Shown: positions 44,089 through 52,764, counted from the stretch's first letter. The stretch: 64,000 bases of DNA from Lachnospiraceae bacterium (GCA_017513125.1 JAFWDI010000031.1:1-64000); one strand, 5' to 3'. The notes: generated by a model from the letters alone, not told the origin. Made by a program: numbers and translations.

Positions 44089-44120
44089 TCACACATAACT
44101 CATGTGTGATGTGGTAAAAT
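44089..44120 (+). promoter_or_regulatory. Perfect dyad operator and second promoter upstream of radC
   Basis: TCACACAT (44089-44096) and ATGTGTGA (44102-44109) form a perfect 8-bp dyad with a 5-base centre. Three bases later TGG-TAAAAT (44112-44120) forms an extended -10 without a good -35. Direct repeats TTTGAAAC flank the site at 44074-44081 and 44121-44128. A regulator bound at the dyad would cover the -35 region. Confidence 0.6.
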
Positions 44121-44174
44121 TTTGAAACGGTCGGTCAAAAGACTTCCGGCTCCCGGAGAAGAGAAAGGACGTCG

Positions 44175-44870
44175 ATGACAGATCATAAAACCATTAAGGA
44201 TCACCAGGCTGCGGAGCGCCCCGTCGAAAAGTGTATGCGGATGGGCCCCGGAGCCTTGAGTGACGCGGAACTTCTGGCAGTGATCATCCGGTCCGGCACG
44301 AAGAACGAGACCGCGGTGGAACTTTCCGAGCGGATTCTCGGACTATCCGGAGCCCGTTACGGGCTTTCGGCGCTGCATCACCTTTCGCTTCCCGAACTCC
44401 GGAAGCTTCCGGGGATCGGACAGGTAAAGGCGGTACAGCTGCAGTGTCTGGCGGAGATCTCCCGAAGGATGGCGAAAGATGCGCCTTCCCCCGGGATCTC
44501 CATGCGCGAACCGTCGCTGATCGCGCGGCATTTTATGGAGGATATGCGTCATAAGGAGCGCGAGGAGCTCCGGGTGGTCTTTTTTGACTCCAGGGCGCAG
44601 TACATCCATGACGCGGTGTTGTTTCAGGGGACGGTCAATTCCTCGCTGGTCTCGCCGCGCGAGATCTTTCTGGAGGCGCTGAGATACCAGGCGGTATTCC
44701 TGTGCCTGCTGCATAACCATCCCAGCGGGAGCTGCCGCCCGAGCGACGAGGATATCCGCTTCACGGAACGAGTGCGCGAAGCGGGAGAGATGCTGAGCAT
44801 ACGGCTGGTGGACCACATCATCATCGCCGGAAAAAACTGGTTCAGCTTCCGGGAACAGAGGCTTTTATGA
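44175..44870 (+). CDS. radC: RadC/JAB-domain family protein
   Basis: This 231-aa protein has an N-terminal helix-hairpin-helix-like region (LRKLPGIGQVKAVQLQ) and a C-terminal JAB/MPN domain with the metal-binding HNHPSGSCRPSDED motif. The family is called DNA repair protein RadC, but a repair role has not been confirmed. In many Firmicutes radC precedes mreB; here mreC follows at once, with an ATGA overlap, and mreB is absent. Confidence 0.94.
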   Translation: MTDHKTIKDHQAAERPVEKCMRMGPGALSDAELLAVIIRSGTKNETAVELSERILGLSGARYGLSALHHLSLPELRKLPGIGQVKAVQLQCLAEISRRMAKDAPSPGISMREPSLIARHFMEDMRHKEREELRVVFFDSRAQYIHDAVLFQGTVNSSLVSPREIFLEALRYQAVFLCLLHNHPSGSCRPSDEDIRFTERVREAGEMLSIRLVDHIIIAGKNWFSFREQRLL

Positions 44871-45838
44871 ATAAACGCAGGGTAAACGTACCTCTGAGAT
44901 ATATTATATTCATACTGGTTTTCGTCTGTGTCGGCCTTATGGTCGCGAGCGTCGTCAGCCCTTCTTTCGCGAACGCCGTGACCGGGGTCGGTTACCGCGT
45001 CCTCGCCCCGATCCAGAACACTCTGAACCGTGCGGGGAACAGTCTGACTTCCACATTTTCCGAGATCGGATCCATGAGCAGTCTCCGCGAGGAGAATGCC
45101 GCTCTTTCCGCGCGCGTCGAAGAGCTGGAAGAGGAGAACCGCCTTCTCTACCAGAGTCTCTATGAACTCGACAGTCTGCGCGAACTGTACGGCCTGTCCG
45201 AGGATTATCATCAGTTCGAGATGGTCGGAGCCCGCATTATCCAGCGCTCGAACGGAAACTGGTATCATGAATTCGTGATAAATAAAGGTTCTGACGACGG
45301 CATCTACCTCGGATCGAACGTGATCGCGGACGGAGCTCTGGTCGGTCGTGTGACCTACGTCGGACCGAACTATTCCCGTGTGCTCTCGATCATTGACGAT
45401 TCGAGCAATGTCGGCGGCGTATCCCGCGAAAACGGCAGCTACTGTGTCGTACGCGGAGACCTGGCCCTTTATCAGGAGGGTCATCTGCGCATTGACCATA
45501 TCCGCGGCGACGCCGTGATCGAAGACGGCGACCTGATCGTCACGTCGAATACTTCGAACGTTTATTTCCCCGGCATTGCCATCGGTTACGCCTCGGGCGT
45601 CGAGATGTCCGCGAATAACCTTACGCAGACCGGATGGCTCACCCCGATCGCTGATTTCTCGGATCTCGAGAACGTTCTGGTGATCGTGACGCCGAACACG
45701 CTTGACGCGATCTCGGCGTCCGGCGACGGTGCGCTCGAAGATCCTTCCACGGATCCGGAGGCGGGCATGGAAACTTCGGCGGAGACCGAAACGGCGGGCG
45801 AGCCGGAGCCGGCTCCCGACGAAGGAGGGGAGGATTGA
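44867..45838 (+). CDS. mreC: Rod shape-determining protein MreC
   Basis: MreC is a bitopic scaffold that links the elongation machinery to PBP2 outside the membrane. The 323-aa protein has an N-terminal membrane helix (about residues 10-32), a coiled coil (about 70-105, EENAALSARVEELEEENRL) and the MreC beta-barrel domain (ARIIQRSNGNWYHEFVINKG; VISNTSNV-type region as VTSNTSNVYFPG). It ends in an acidic tail rich in Glu, Thr and Pro. It overlaps radC by 4 bases, and mreD starts 1 base after its stop. Confidence 0.94.
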   Translation: MNKRRVNVPLRYIIFILVFVCVGLMVASVVSPSFANAVTGVGYRVLAPIQNTLNRAGNSLTSTFSEIGSMSSLREENAALSARVEELEEENRLLYQSLYELDSLRELYGLSEDYHQFEMVGARIIQRSNGNWYHEFVINKGSDDGIYLGSNVIADGALVGRVTYVGPNYSRVLSIIDDSSNVGGVSRENGSYCVVRGDLALYQEGHLRIDHIRGDAVIEDGDLIVTSNTSNVYFPGIAIGYASGVEMSANNLTQTGWLTPIADFSDLENVLVIVTPNTLDAISASGDGALEDPSTDPEAGMETSAETETAGEPEPAPDEGGED

Positions 45839-45839
45839 T

Positions 45840-46376
45840 ATGGACCGCCCCTTCATCGTAAAAGTCATCACGGCCGCGCTGGCCATTCTCATCGGATTTC
45901 TCCTTCAGACCTGCCTATGCTCCACGATTCTGCGGCTTTACTCGATTCCGAACATCCTGCTGTTCGTCACGGTGATGTACGGCCTCCGGTATGACCGTTA
46001 CGCGGGGCTGGCCGTGGGCGCGGTCTGCGGACTTCTGACGGATATCTTCTCGGGCACCATGCTGATCGGTTTCTATATGCTGATCTATGCGCTTCTCGGG
46101 ATCGCCTGCGGTCTGCTGCACCGCTTCCTGAACGAGCAGGAGTTCGCGCTTCCGGTCATCATGACCGTGATATGCGACCTGGTATACGGTCTGTACGTCT
46201 ATGTTTTCATGTTTATGCTCCGCGGCGATTTCCGGTTCGGGCTGTACCTGAACCGCGTGATCTTTCCGGAGGCGCTTTTCACGGCCATCGCCGCGTTTAT
46301 CCTGTTCTGGGTCATGCGCGCACAGTTTAATGCCGTAAGCCGCTATGAAAAGAGGAGGGCCAGAAAGTTTGGTTAG
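45840..46376 (+). CDS. mreD: Rod shape-determining protein MreD
   Basis: MreD is a small polytopic membrane protein of the elongation complex. The product (178 aa) is almost all hydrophobic helices after a short start (MDRPFIVKVITAALAILIGF), with charged loops and a basic C-terminus. The ATG at 45840 follows the mreC stop with a GGAGGGGAGG site in the end of mreC; a longer in-frame ORF from 45702 lies inside mreC in another frame. Its end overlaps the PBP2 gene. Confidence 0.9.
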   Translation: MDRPFIVKVITAALAILIGFLLQTCLCSTILRLYSIPNILLFVTVMYGLRYDRYAGLAVGAVCGLLTDIFSGTMLIGFYMLIYALLGIACGLLHRFLNEQEFALPVIMTVICDLVYGLYVYVFMFMLRGDFRFGLYLNRVIFPEALFTAIAAFILFWVMRAQFNAVSRYEKRRARKFG

Positions 46377-49230
46377 ATCGCTCATCGAGAAGATCAAAGG
46401 CCTGGCTCTGCACATCTTTTCGTCCCGTGTGTTTATCCTCGGGGCGATCGTTTGCGTACTCTTTATTATCCTGATCGCGAAGCTATTTAACATCCAGATC
46501 GTACGCGGCGAGGAATACCGCGACAACTACACCCAGCTTTCTCTTACCACGATCACGAACGACGCGACCCGCGGCATGATCTGCGACCGGAACGGCGTGC
46601 CTCTGGCCTATAATCAGGTCAGCTACGCGGTCACGATCACCGATACCGGAGTATATGCGAACGGATATGAGTGGAACGAGATGCTGCGGGAACTCGTTCC
46701 GATCCTGGACCGGGACGAAGCGCGGATCGTAAATGCGTTTCCGATGGCTTATGACGATTACGGACACCCGCAGTTCACGACCCGTACGCAGGCCGAAAAG
46801 AATACGCTTCTCATGAACATCTACGGTCTGGGAAGCACCGAAGATTTCGACACCGTGGATGACGAGGGAAACCTCCGCTATCCTTCGGACCCGGAGCCGG
46901 AGGTATTCCTTCGGATGGCCCTCGAGCGCTTCGGCATCGGTTTTAACCGCGACCGTACGACCTATGAGGTCGATCCGGATACGGCATTGAAGATGCTGAA
47001 TATCCGCTATGCGATGTACCTCGTGTCCTATATCCGCTATGAGACCGTGACGATCGCCTCGGACGTGAACCAGGCGACCGTGACGGATATTCTCGAGCAC
47101 GCGGACACTCTGCGCGACGTATCGATCAGCGAGGAAGTCGTACGCGTCTACAGCGATCCGGAGTGCTTCTCCGGCATCCTCGGCTACACCGGAACCGCTT
47201 CGGAGGAAGAACTGGCGGTCCTTCAGCAGGAAGACCCGACCTATGAGATCGGCGATGTAGTCGGCCGTGCGGGAATCGAGCAGGTCATGGAGACCGATCT
47301 GTCCGGCAGCAAAGGCTCAACGACCGTCATGGTCGACAGCCGCGGCCGCATCATGGAGACGCTCGAAGAGCATGAGGCAGTAGCGGGCGACGATATCTAT
47401 CTGACGCTGGACAGAGACCTTCAGGTGGCTGTGTATCATATGCTTGAGCAGTCGCTGGCCTCGATCATTCTGGAGCATATGATCAATGACGAAGTGGACG
47501 AAGAGTCCTATGAGGATACCGCGACGATCCCGATCTCGATCTATGACATCTATTTCCAGATGATCAATAATAATGTGCTGTCGATCGCGCATTTCGCCGC
47601 GGACGGCGCTTCGCCGGCCGAACGCGCCATGTATATTTCATTCCTGACGCAGAGGGAGCGCGATGTGAACGCGATCGCCGCTTCGTTCCGTCAGGACGGC
47701 CCTTCGGAGGTGTCGGAGAATCTGCGCGACCTGCTGGACCATGTCATTGACCGGATGAACGAGGACGGGATCCTGGCCACGAGCAACACCGACGAAAGCT
47801 ATGTCAGCTGGTATCACGGAGAGACCAGTTTTTACGAGCTGATGCGTCATAAAGTGACCGAGGGTCTGGTCAATGTCTCCGGTATCGGCATGGAAAATGC
47901 CTATGCCGGAACGCATGAGACGATCGAGGCCCTTCGCTCCTGGACTCTGGACGTTCTGGCGGAGGATTCCGCATTTGACAAACTCATCTACGAAGACCTG
48001 ATCCACTCGCACGAGATCACCGGAAATCAGATCTGTATGGCGCTTTACGATCAGGGGGTTCTGGAAGAAGACGCGGAACTGTATGAGCGTCTGGCTTCCG
48101 AATCGCTCGATGCGTATACCTTCATGCAGATGAAGATCGAAAGCATCGAGATCACGCCGGCTCAGATCGCGCTGGATCCCTGCACGGCTGCCTGCGTCGT
48201 CCTCGACGCGAAGTCCGCGGCACCGCTGGCTGTGGTGTCGTATCCGGGCTATGATCTGAACCGCATGTCGGGATCGATCGACGCGGCCTATTACAGCAGT
48301 CTGCTTCAGGACGGCAGCAACCCTCTGTACAATAACGCCACGCAGGCGCGCGTCGCTCCGGGTTCGACGTTTAAGCCGATCACCGCGATCGCCGCGCTGG
48401 AGGAGGGCTTTATTACGCCTTCCACACAGATCGAGGACCTGGGCGTCTTTACCGAACAGGGCATGAACCTGCACTGCTGGTTCTATCCGGAAACGCACGG
48501 CCTGATCAATGTCCGCGAAGCCATCATGGTATCGTGCAACTACTTCTTCAGTGAGCTGGGGTACGAGATGTCGTTCATCGACGAGGATACCTACAGCGAC
48601 GCGCAGGGCCTTTCGATTCTCAGAGAGTATGCGGAGATGTTCGGCCTCGATACCACGACCGGACTGGAGATCCCGGAAAACGAGCCTCAGATATCGGACT
48701 TCAGCGCGATCCCTTCCGCGATCGGACAGGGCACGCACGCATACACCTGCATGAACCTGGCGCGCTACGCGCTGACGCTGTCGAACAGCGGAACACTGTA
48801 TGATCTGACGCTGCTCGACCACAGGACCGATTATCTCGGAGAGACGATCGAGACCTACGCGCCGGAAGTGATCGGCACCGCGGACGTATCGCCTTCCACA
48901 TTCCAGACCGTGCGCTCCGCGATGAACGGTGTGGTGAACGACGGCGGTTCGTGCTATGCGATCTTCCAGGATGCTCCCGTCGATTCCGCGGGAAAGACCG
49001 GTACCGCTGAGCAGTCCGCCGTGAGAGGACCTCACGCAAACTACATCGGTTTCGCACCGTACGATGATCCCGAGATCGCCTACGCGGTCATGATTCCGTT
49101 CGGCTACACTTCGGGACATTCGGCCGAGATCGGGCGGGAACTGCTGAACTATTACTTCGGCGACGTTACTCTGGACGAGATCCTTGAGGGCGGCGCGATG
49201 AACCTGTCCGGCGTGACGGTCCGTGACTGA
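46369..49230 (+). CDS. mrdA: Penicillin-binding protein 2, long clostridial form
   Basis: This is the transpeptidase of the elongation machinery. After a short cytoplasmic start and one membrane helix (about residues 18-38) come the PBP dimerisation domain (RGMICDRNGVPLAYN), a long middle region and the transpeptidase domain with SxxK at Ser666-Lys669 (APGSTFKPI), SxN at Ser722-Asn724 (VSCNYF) and KTG at 876-878. It is 953 aa, well above the 600-750 aa of most PBP2s; the extra length lies between dimerisation and catalytic domains. I chose the TTG at 46369, with AGGAGGG about 10 bases upstream; an ATG at 46345 has no ribosome binding site. Confidence 0.92.
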   Translation: MVRSLIEKIKGLALHIFSSRVFILGAIVCVLFIILIAKLFNIQIVRGEEYRDNYTQLSLTTITNDATRGMICDRNGVPLAYNQVSYAVTITDTGVYANGYEWNEMLRELVPILDRDEARIVNAFPMAYDDYGHPQFTTRTQAEKNTLLMNIYGLGSTEDFDTVDDEGNLRYPSDPEPEVFLRMALERFGIGFNRDRTTYEVDPDTALKMLNIRYAMYLVSYIRYETVTIASDVNQATVTDILEHADTLRDVSISEEVVRVYSDPECFSGILGYTGTASEEELAVLQQEDPTYEIGDVVGRAGIEQVMETDLSGSKGSTTVMVDSRGRIMETLEEHEAVAGDDIYLTLDRDLQVAVYHMLEQSLASIILEHMINDEVDEESYEDTATIPISIYDIYFQMINNNVLSIAHFAADGASPAERAMYISFLTQRERDVNAIAASFRQDGPSEVSENLRDLLDHVIDRMNEDGILATSNTDESYVSWYHGETSFYELMRHKVTEGLVNVSGIGMENAYAGTHETIEALRSWTLDVLAEDSAFDKLIYEDLIHSHEITGNQICMALYDQGVLEEDAELYERLASESLDAYTFMQMKIESIEITPAQIALDPCTAACVVLDAKSAAPLAVVSYPGYDLNRMSGSIDAAYYSSLLQDGSNPLYNNATQARVAPGSTFKPITAIAALEEGFITPSTQIEDLGVFTEQGMNLHCWFYPETHGLINVREAIMVSCNYFFSELGYEMSFIDEDTYSDAQGLSILREYAEMFGLDTTTGLEIPENEPQISDFSAIPSAIGQGTHAYTCMNLARYALTLSNSGTLYDLTLLDHRTDYLGETIETYAPEVIGTADVSPSTFQTVRSAMNGVVNDGGSCYAIFQDAPVDSAGKTGTAEQSAVRGPHANYIGFAPYDDPEIAYAVMIPFGYTSGHSAEIGRELLNYYFGDVTLDEILEGGAMNLSGVTVRD

Positions 49231-49248
49231 CGGAAGCGGAGGTGTGAC

Positions 49249-50421
49249 ATGATCTTTAAATTCAGAGATTACAAACTCCGGTTCTTTAACCTCAGGATCC
49301 TCCTTTATGTGGCGATTCTGTGCTTCATGGGCGTGCAGTTCGTCGGCAGCGCTTCTGCGAACACGGCCGATCCTTCGGCGACCATGATGAAGCAGGTCGT
49401 CGGCATTGCCCTGGGCGTCGTCATGATGCTCATCGTGTCGCTCGTGGACTATCATTTCCTGCTGCGCATGGGGCTGCCGGTCTGGATCGTGACCATCGCG
49501 ATTCTGGTGGGAGTACGGCTCTTCGGCGCGACGTATAATAACGCGCGCCGCTGGATCGAGATTCTGGGCGGACGCGTGTCGATCCAGCCTTCGGAGCTCT
49601 GCAAGATCCTGCTGATCATCGTGTTCGCGGCGCTTTTCGCACGCTGCGCGCAGGATCAGAAGATCAGTAAGCTTCCCACGATCGCCCAGGCTCTGATCGT
49701 CATGGCGGTCCCGGTCGGGCTGATCATGCTGCAGCCGGACCTTTCGACGTCGCTCGTCATCGTCGCGGTGTTCGCGGTCATGTTCTTCGTGGCGGGTCTG
49801 AACTATAAGATCATAGGAGTCGTGCTGACCGCGCTGGGGGCGGGCATTGCCGGCATCATGGTATACGCGGGAAAGATCGCCGATCCGGCGACGGTCTCGA
49901 ATTATCAGATCAAGCGCATCATGGCCTGGCTCAATCCCGAACTGTTTCCCGATATCGTCTATCAGCAGACGAACTCGATCATGGCGATCGGAAACGGCGG
50001 AATGAGCGGCATGGGCCTGTTCAACACGACGCTGGAAGCGGTCAAAAACGGCAATTATCTTTCCGAGCAGGACACCGATTTTATTTTTGCGGTCGTCGGA
50101 GAAGAGGTTGGATTTGTAGGAAGTTGTGCTATAATTATTTTGATCGTACTGCTGATCCTGGAGTGCCTGTATCTGGCATATAAAGCGAAGGATATGGGCG
50201 GGCGCCTGATCTGTACGGGTTATGCAGGCATCCTGATGTTTCAGTCATTCTTTAACATCGGAGTCGCCACCGGCCTCCTGCCGAACACCGGACTTCCGCT
50301 TCCGTTCCTGAGCGCGGGTCTCAGTTCGATCGTCAGTCTGTTCATCGGACTGGGTCTGGTCCTGAATGTAGGAATGCAGCGTGAGATCTCCAGATCGTCG
50401 TCAGGGAGCTACGAACCATGA
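49249..50421 (+). CDS. rodA: Peptidoglycan glycosyltransferase RodA
   Basis: RodA is a SEDS-family polymerase that works with PBP2. The 390-aa protein has about ten hydrophobic helices, RRWIEILGGRVSIQPSELCKI and the C-terminal NIGVATGLLPNTGLPLPFLSAGLSSI signature of SEDS proteins. It starts 18 bp after the PBP2 gene. In related Clostridia minCDE often lie between these two genes; they are missing here. The stop overlaps the next gene by 4 bases (ATGA). Confidence 0.95.
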   Translation: MIFKFRDYKLRFFNLRILLYVAILCFMGVQFVGSASANTADPSATMMKQVVGIALGVVMMLIVSLVDYHFLLRMGLPVWIVTIAILVGVRLFGATYNNARRWIEILGGRVSIQPSELCKILLIIVFAALFARCAQDQKISKLPTIAQALIVMAVPVGLIMLQPDLSTSLVIVAVFAVMFFVAGLNYKIIGVVLTALGAGIAGIMVYAGKIADPATVSNYQIKRIMAWLNPELFPDIVYQQTNSIMAIGNGGMSGMGLFNTTLEAVKNGNYLSEQDTDFIFAVVGEEVGFVGSCAIIILIVLLILECLYLAYKAKDMGGRLICTGYAGILMFQSFFNIGVATGLLPNTGLPLPFLSAGLSSIVSLFIGLGLVLNVGMQREISRSSSGSYEP

Positions 50422-50813
50422 ATATCGGACTGATCGCGCACGATAATAAAAAGAAGCTCATGCAGAATTTCTGTATCGCATATTACAGGATCCTGAAGCA
50501 GCATGAGCTTTTTGCCACGGGCGCGACCGGCAGGATGATCGAGGAGGCCACGAACCTCACCGTCCATAAGTTTCACGCGGGAAACCTGGGCGGCGGCGAA
50601 CAGATGGCCATGAACATCGAGAATAACCTCATCGACATGGTCTTTTTCCTGCAGGATCCGTACTTTAACAGTAAGAATGAACCGGACATCGTAAACATTC
50701 TGAAACTCTGCGATCTTCATAATGTACCGATCGCCACGAACCTGGCCTCATCCGAGCTCCTGGTACTGGCGCTGGAACGCGGAGACGTGGAGTGGAGAAA
50801 TAACTTTAAGTAA
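50418..50813 (+). CDS. Methylglyoxal synthase-like protein with altered active site
   Basis: The 131-aa protein aligns over its whole length with methylglyoxal synthase: IGLIAHDNKKK (His8, equivalent to His19 of the E. coli enzyme), FATGATGRMI, FFLQDP (Asp80) and EPDI (Asp90). The catalytic base Asp71 in GGDQQ corresponds to Gly60 in GGGEQ, with Glu61 next to it, and His98 corresponds to Asn87. It therefore may not convert DHAP to methylglyoxal. The position after rodA, with an ATGA overlap, is where mgsA is commonly found in this group. Confidence 0.85.
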   Translation: MNIGLIAHDNKKKLMQNFCIAYYRILKQHELFATGATGRMIEEATNLTVHKFHAGNLGGGEQMAMNIENNLIDMVFFLQDPYFNSKNEPDIVNILKLCDLHNVPIATNLASSELLVLALERGDVEWRNNFK

Positions 50814-50844
50814 TTGATTTCATTCATCAAAGGAGGAATGCGAT

Positions 50845-51264
50845 ATGCTTCATATCATTGCCGGCAGAAAAGGAAAAGGCAAAACGAAATATCTTCTGGA
50901 CAAGGCGAATGCTGCTGTCAAGGAAGCCACCGGTTCGACCGTGTATGTGGATAAGAACGATAAGCACATGCATGAACTGAGCAACCGCGTCCGCCTGATC
51001 GACATCAGCCAGTATCCGATCAGATCTTATAACGCGTTTGTCGGCTTTATCTGCGGCATCATTTCTCAGGATTATGACCTCCAGGAGATCTATCTTGACA
51101 GCTTCCTGAAGGTCTCTCATCTGGAAGGGCAGGACATCACCGCCTCGATCAAGGAACTGGCGGCGATCGCCGATGAGCACAACCTGGAGATGACGCTTTC
51201 CGTCTCCATGGATGAGATCGATCTTCCCGAGGGCGTAGCCCCGTTCGTGGAGATCGCGCTGTAA
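50845..51264 (+). CDS. Small P-loop protein of unknown function
   Basis: This 139-aa protein starts MLHIIAGRKGKGKTKYLLD, with a Walker A motif at residues 7-14 (GRKGKGKT). A DxxD-type acidic stretch (LQEIYLDSFLKVSH) might act as a Walker B strand. No other recognised domain is seen. The strong site AAAGGAGG lies 8 bases upstream. It sits 31 bp after the methylglyoxal-synthase-like gene and is followed by a strong hairpin. I do not know its function; a nucleotide-dependent role is an inference from the P-loop. Confidence 0.75.
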   Translation: MLHIIAGRKGKGKTKYLLDKANAAVKEATGSTVYVDKNDKHMHELSNRVRLIDISQYPIRSYNAFVGFICGIISQDYDLQEIYLDSFLKVSHLEGQDITASIKELAAIADEHNLEMTLSVSMDEIDLPEGVAPFVEIAL

Positions 51265-51281
51265 CACAGAGGCTCATGTAC

Positions 51282-51313
51282 TCGACGGGACGTTCCGGCG
51301 TCCCGTCGATTTT
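51282..51313 (+). terminator. Hairpin terminator after the P-loop gene
   Basis: TCGACGGGACG (51282-51292) and CGTCCCGTCGA (51299-51309) form a perfect 11-bp stem with a 6-base loop, followed by four T. The short T tract may allow read-through into the next gene, for which no promoter is seen. Confidence 0.75.
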
Positions 51314-51330
51314 CGGAAACAGGTGGCGAG

Positions 51331-52764
51331 ATAGCACGCGAGACCCAGAAAAGCACCGGCAGATCCGGTAATATTATCCGCTTCCAGAAGAGGAGACCGG
51401 GATTTAATATCGGTCTCCTTATTTTCCTGATCATTTTTATTTATCTGATGATCTTTGTCGTGCGCTATCTGACCAGCGACACCGTAAGGGTCTATGAGGT
51501 GCAGGCCGGCACGATGTCGCAGACGTCGTCCTACACGGGCCTGATCCTGCGCGACGAGACCGTGTGCAATGCCTCCGAGAGCGGATATCTGAACTATTAC
51601 GCGCCCGACGGCAGCCGCGTATCGGTCGGATCGCTCATGTTTACTGTCGACGAGACCGGCCGGATGGCGGAACTCCTGCGCAGCCTGGATGCCGGAAACA
51701 GTGCGGTTTCCACCGACACGATCAACGGCATTCGGGGGCAGCTCTCGAATTTCAGTACGAATTACGACCCTTCGAGTTTTTCGGACGTCTATGCGCTCAG
51801 CACCCGCATCCAGCAGTCGCTCGGGACCGGACTGAGCGAGGAAGCGCTGAACTCGCTGATCGAGTCTTCCGGAGAGAACCTGAACTTCTCCAGAAATTAT
51901 TCCGAGAAGTCGGGCGTCGTGACATTCCGGACGGACGGGTTCGAGACGGTACAGCCCGGCGACGTGAACGAGGACCTCGTCAACTCCGACGGCTATACTC
52001 AGACGGTATACTCGCCCGGCGATCTGATCGAAGCGAACAGCCCGGTCTGTAAGATCATCACCAACGAAGAGTGGGACATCATCATTCCGATCTCTTCGGA
52101 GGACGCGGTATCGCTCGAAGACGACGCCGTCGTCTCGATCACCTTTAACGACACAAAGATCACCGTGAATGCCGAGTACAGCACCGTGATCGGTTCGGAC
52201 GGAGAGGTCTACGCGCGTCTTCATCTGTATAAATACATGATCCGCTACTGCGACAGACGCTATGTGGACATTACCCTGAATATCCCCGGTGCGACGGGCC
52301 TGAAGCTTCCTGTTTCCAGCGTCGTGACCAGAGACCTGTTCGTGATTCCGACCGAGTACCTGCTCTCGACTTCGACTACGGATGAGGAGGGGAACGTCAC
52401 GACGTCGGAATTCTTCCGGGTCCAGACCTTTGACGATGAAGGAAACATGAGCGTTCACGATGTCGAGGCCGGCATATTCCGGGAACAGGACGGCATGTAT
52501 TACGTCGGAACGGACAGTTTCGAGGCCGGCGACGTCCTGCAGAGCGCGGACGGCTCCCAGACTTACACGGTCTCCGCGACGCAGCCGCTTCAGGGCGTCT
52601 ATAACGTGAACCGCGGCTACGCCGTGTTCCGGCTGGTGGATATCCTGGCTGAGAATAATGAGTATTACATCGTTTCGAGCGGAACGCCCTACGGTGTTTC
52701 GGTCTATGACCATATCATTCTGAACGCGACGCTGGCGGACGAAGACCAGATCCTGTTCAACTGA
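51331..52764 (+). CDS. HlyD-like membrane protein, probable non-canonical start
   Basis: This gene encodes a bitopic protein of the HlyD/efflux-adaptor-like family often found upstream of sepF in Clostridia. It has an N-terminal membrane helix (FNIGLLIFLIIFIYLM then VVRYL), a biotinyl-lipoyl-like segment (YTGLILRDETVCNASESGYLNYYAPDGSRV) and beta-rich outer regions. The first canonical start, ATG at 51448, would cut the helix in half and has no ribosome binding site. The open frame reaches back to 51265 without ATG, GTG or TTG. I set the start at ATA 51331, preceded by AGGTGG, giving 477 aa; this is a guess, and a base error in an ATG is an alternative. Confidence 0.75.
   Translation: MARETQKSTGRSGNIIRFQKRRPGFNIGLLIFLIIFIYLMIFVVRYLTSDTVRVYEVQAGTMSQTSSYTGLILRDETVCNASESGYLNYYAPDGSRVSVGSLMFTVDETGRMAELLRSLDAGNSAVSTDTINGIRGQLSNFSTNYDPSSFSDVYALSTRIQQSLGTGLSEEALNSLIESSGENLNFSRNYSEKSGVVTFRTDGFETVQPGDVNEDLVNSDGYTQTVYSPGDLIEANSPVCKIITNEEWDIIIPISSEDAVSLEDDAVVSITFNDTKITVNAEYSTVIGSDGEVYARLHLYKYMIRYCDRRYVDITLNIPGATGLKLPVSSVVTRDLFVIPTEYLLSTSTTDEEGNVTTSEFFRVQTFDDEGNMSVHDVEAGIFREQDGMYYVGTDSFEAGDVLQSADGSQTYTVSATQPLQGVYNVNRGYAVFRLVDILAENNEYYIVSSGTPYGVSVYDHIILNATLADEDQILFN
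51391..51419 (+). promoter_or_regulatory. Second hairpin, overlapping the HlyD-like 5' region
   Basis: AGGAGACCG (51391-51399) and CGGTCTCCT (51411-51419) form a perfect 9-bp stem with an 11-base loop, followed by a T-rich stretch. It lies within the extended reading frame of the HlyD-like gene. It may be an attenuator-like element or chance. Confidence 0.45.
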
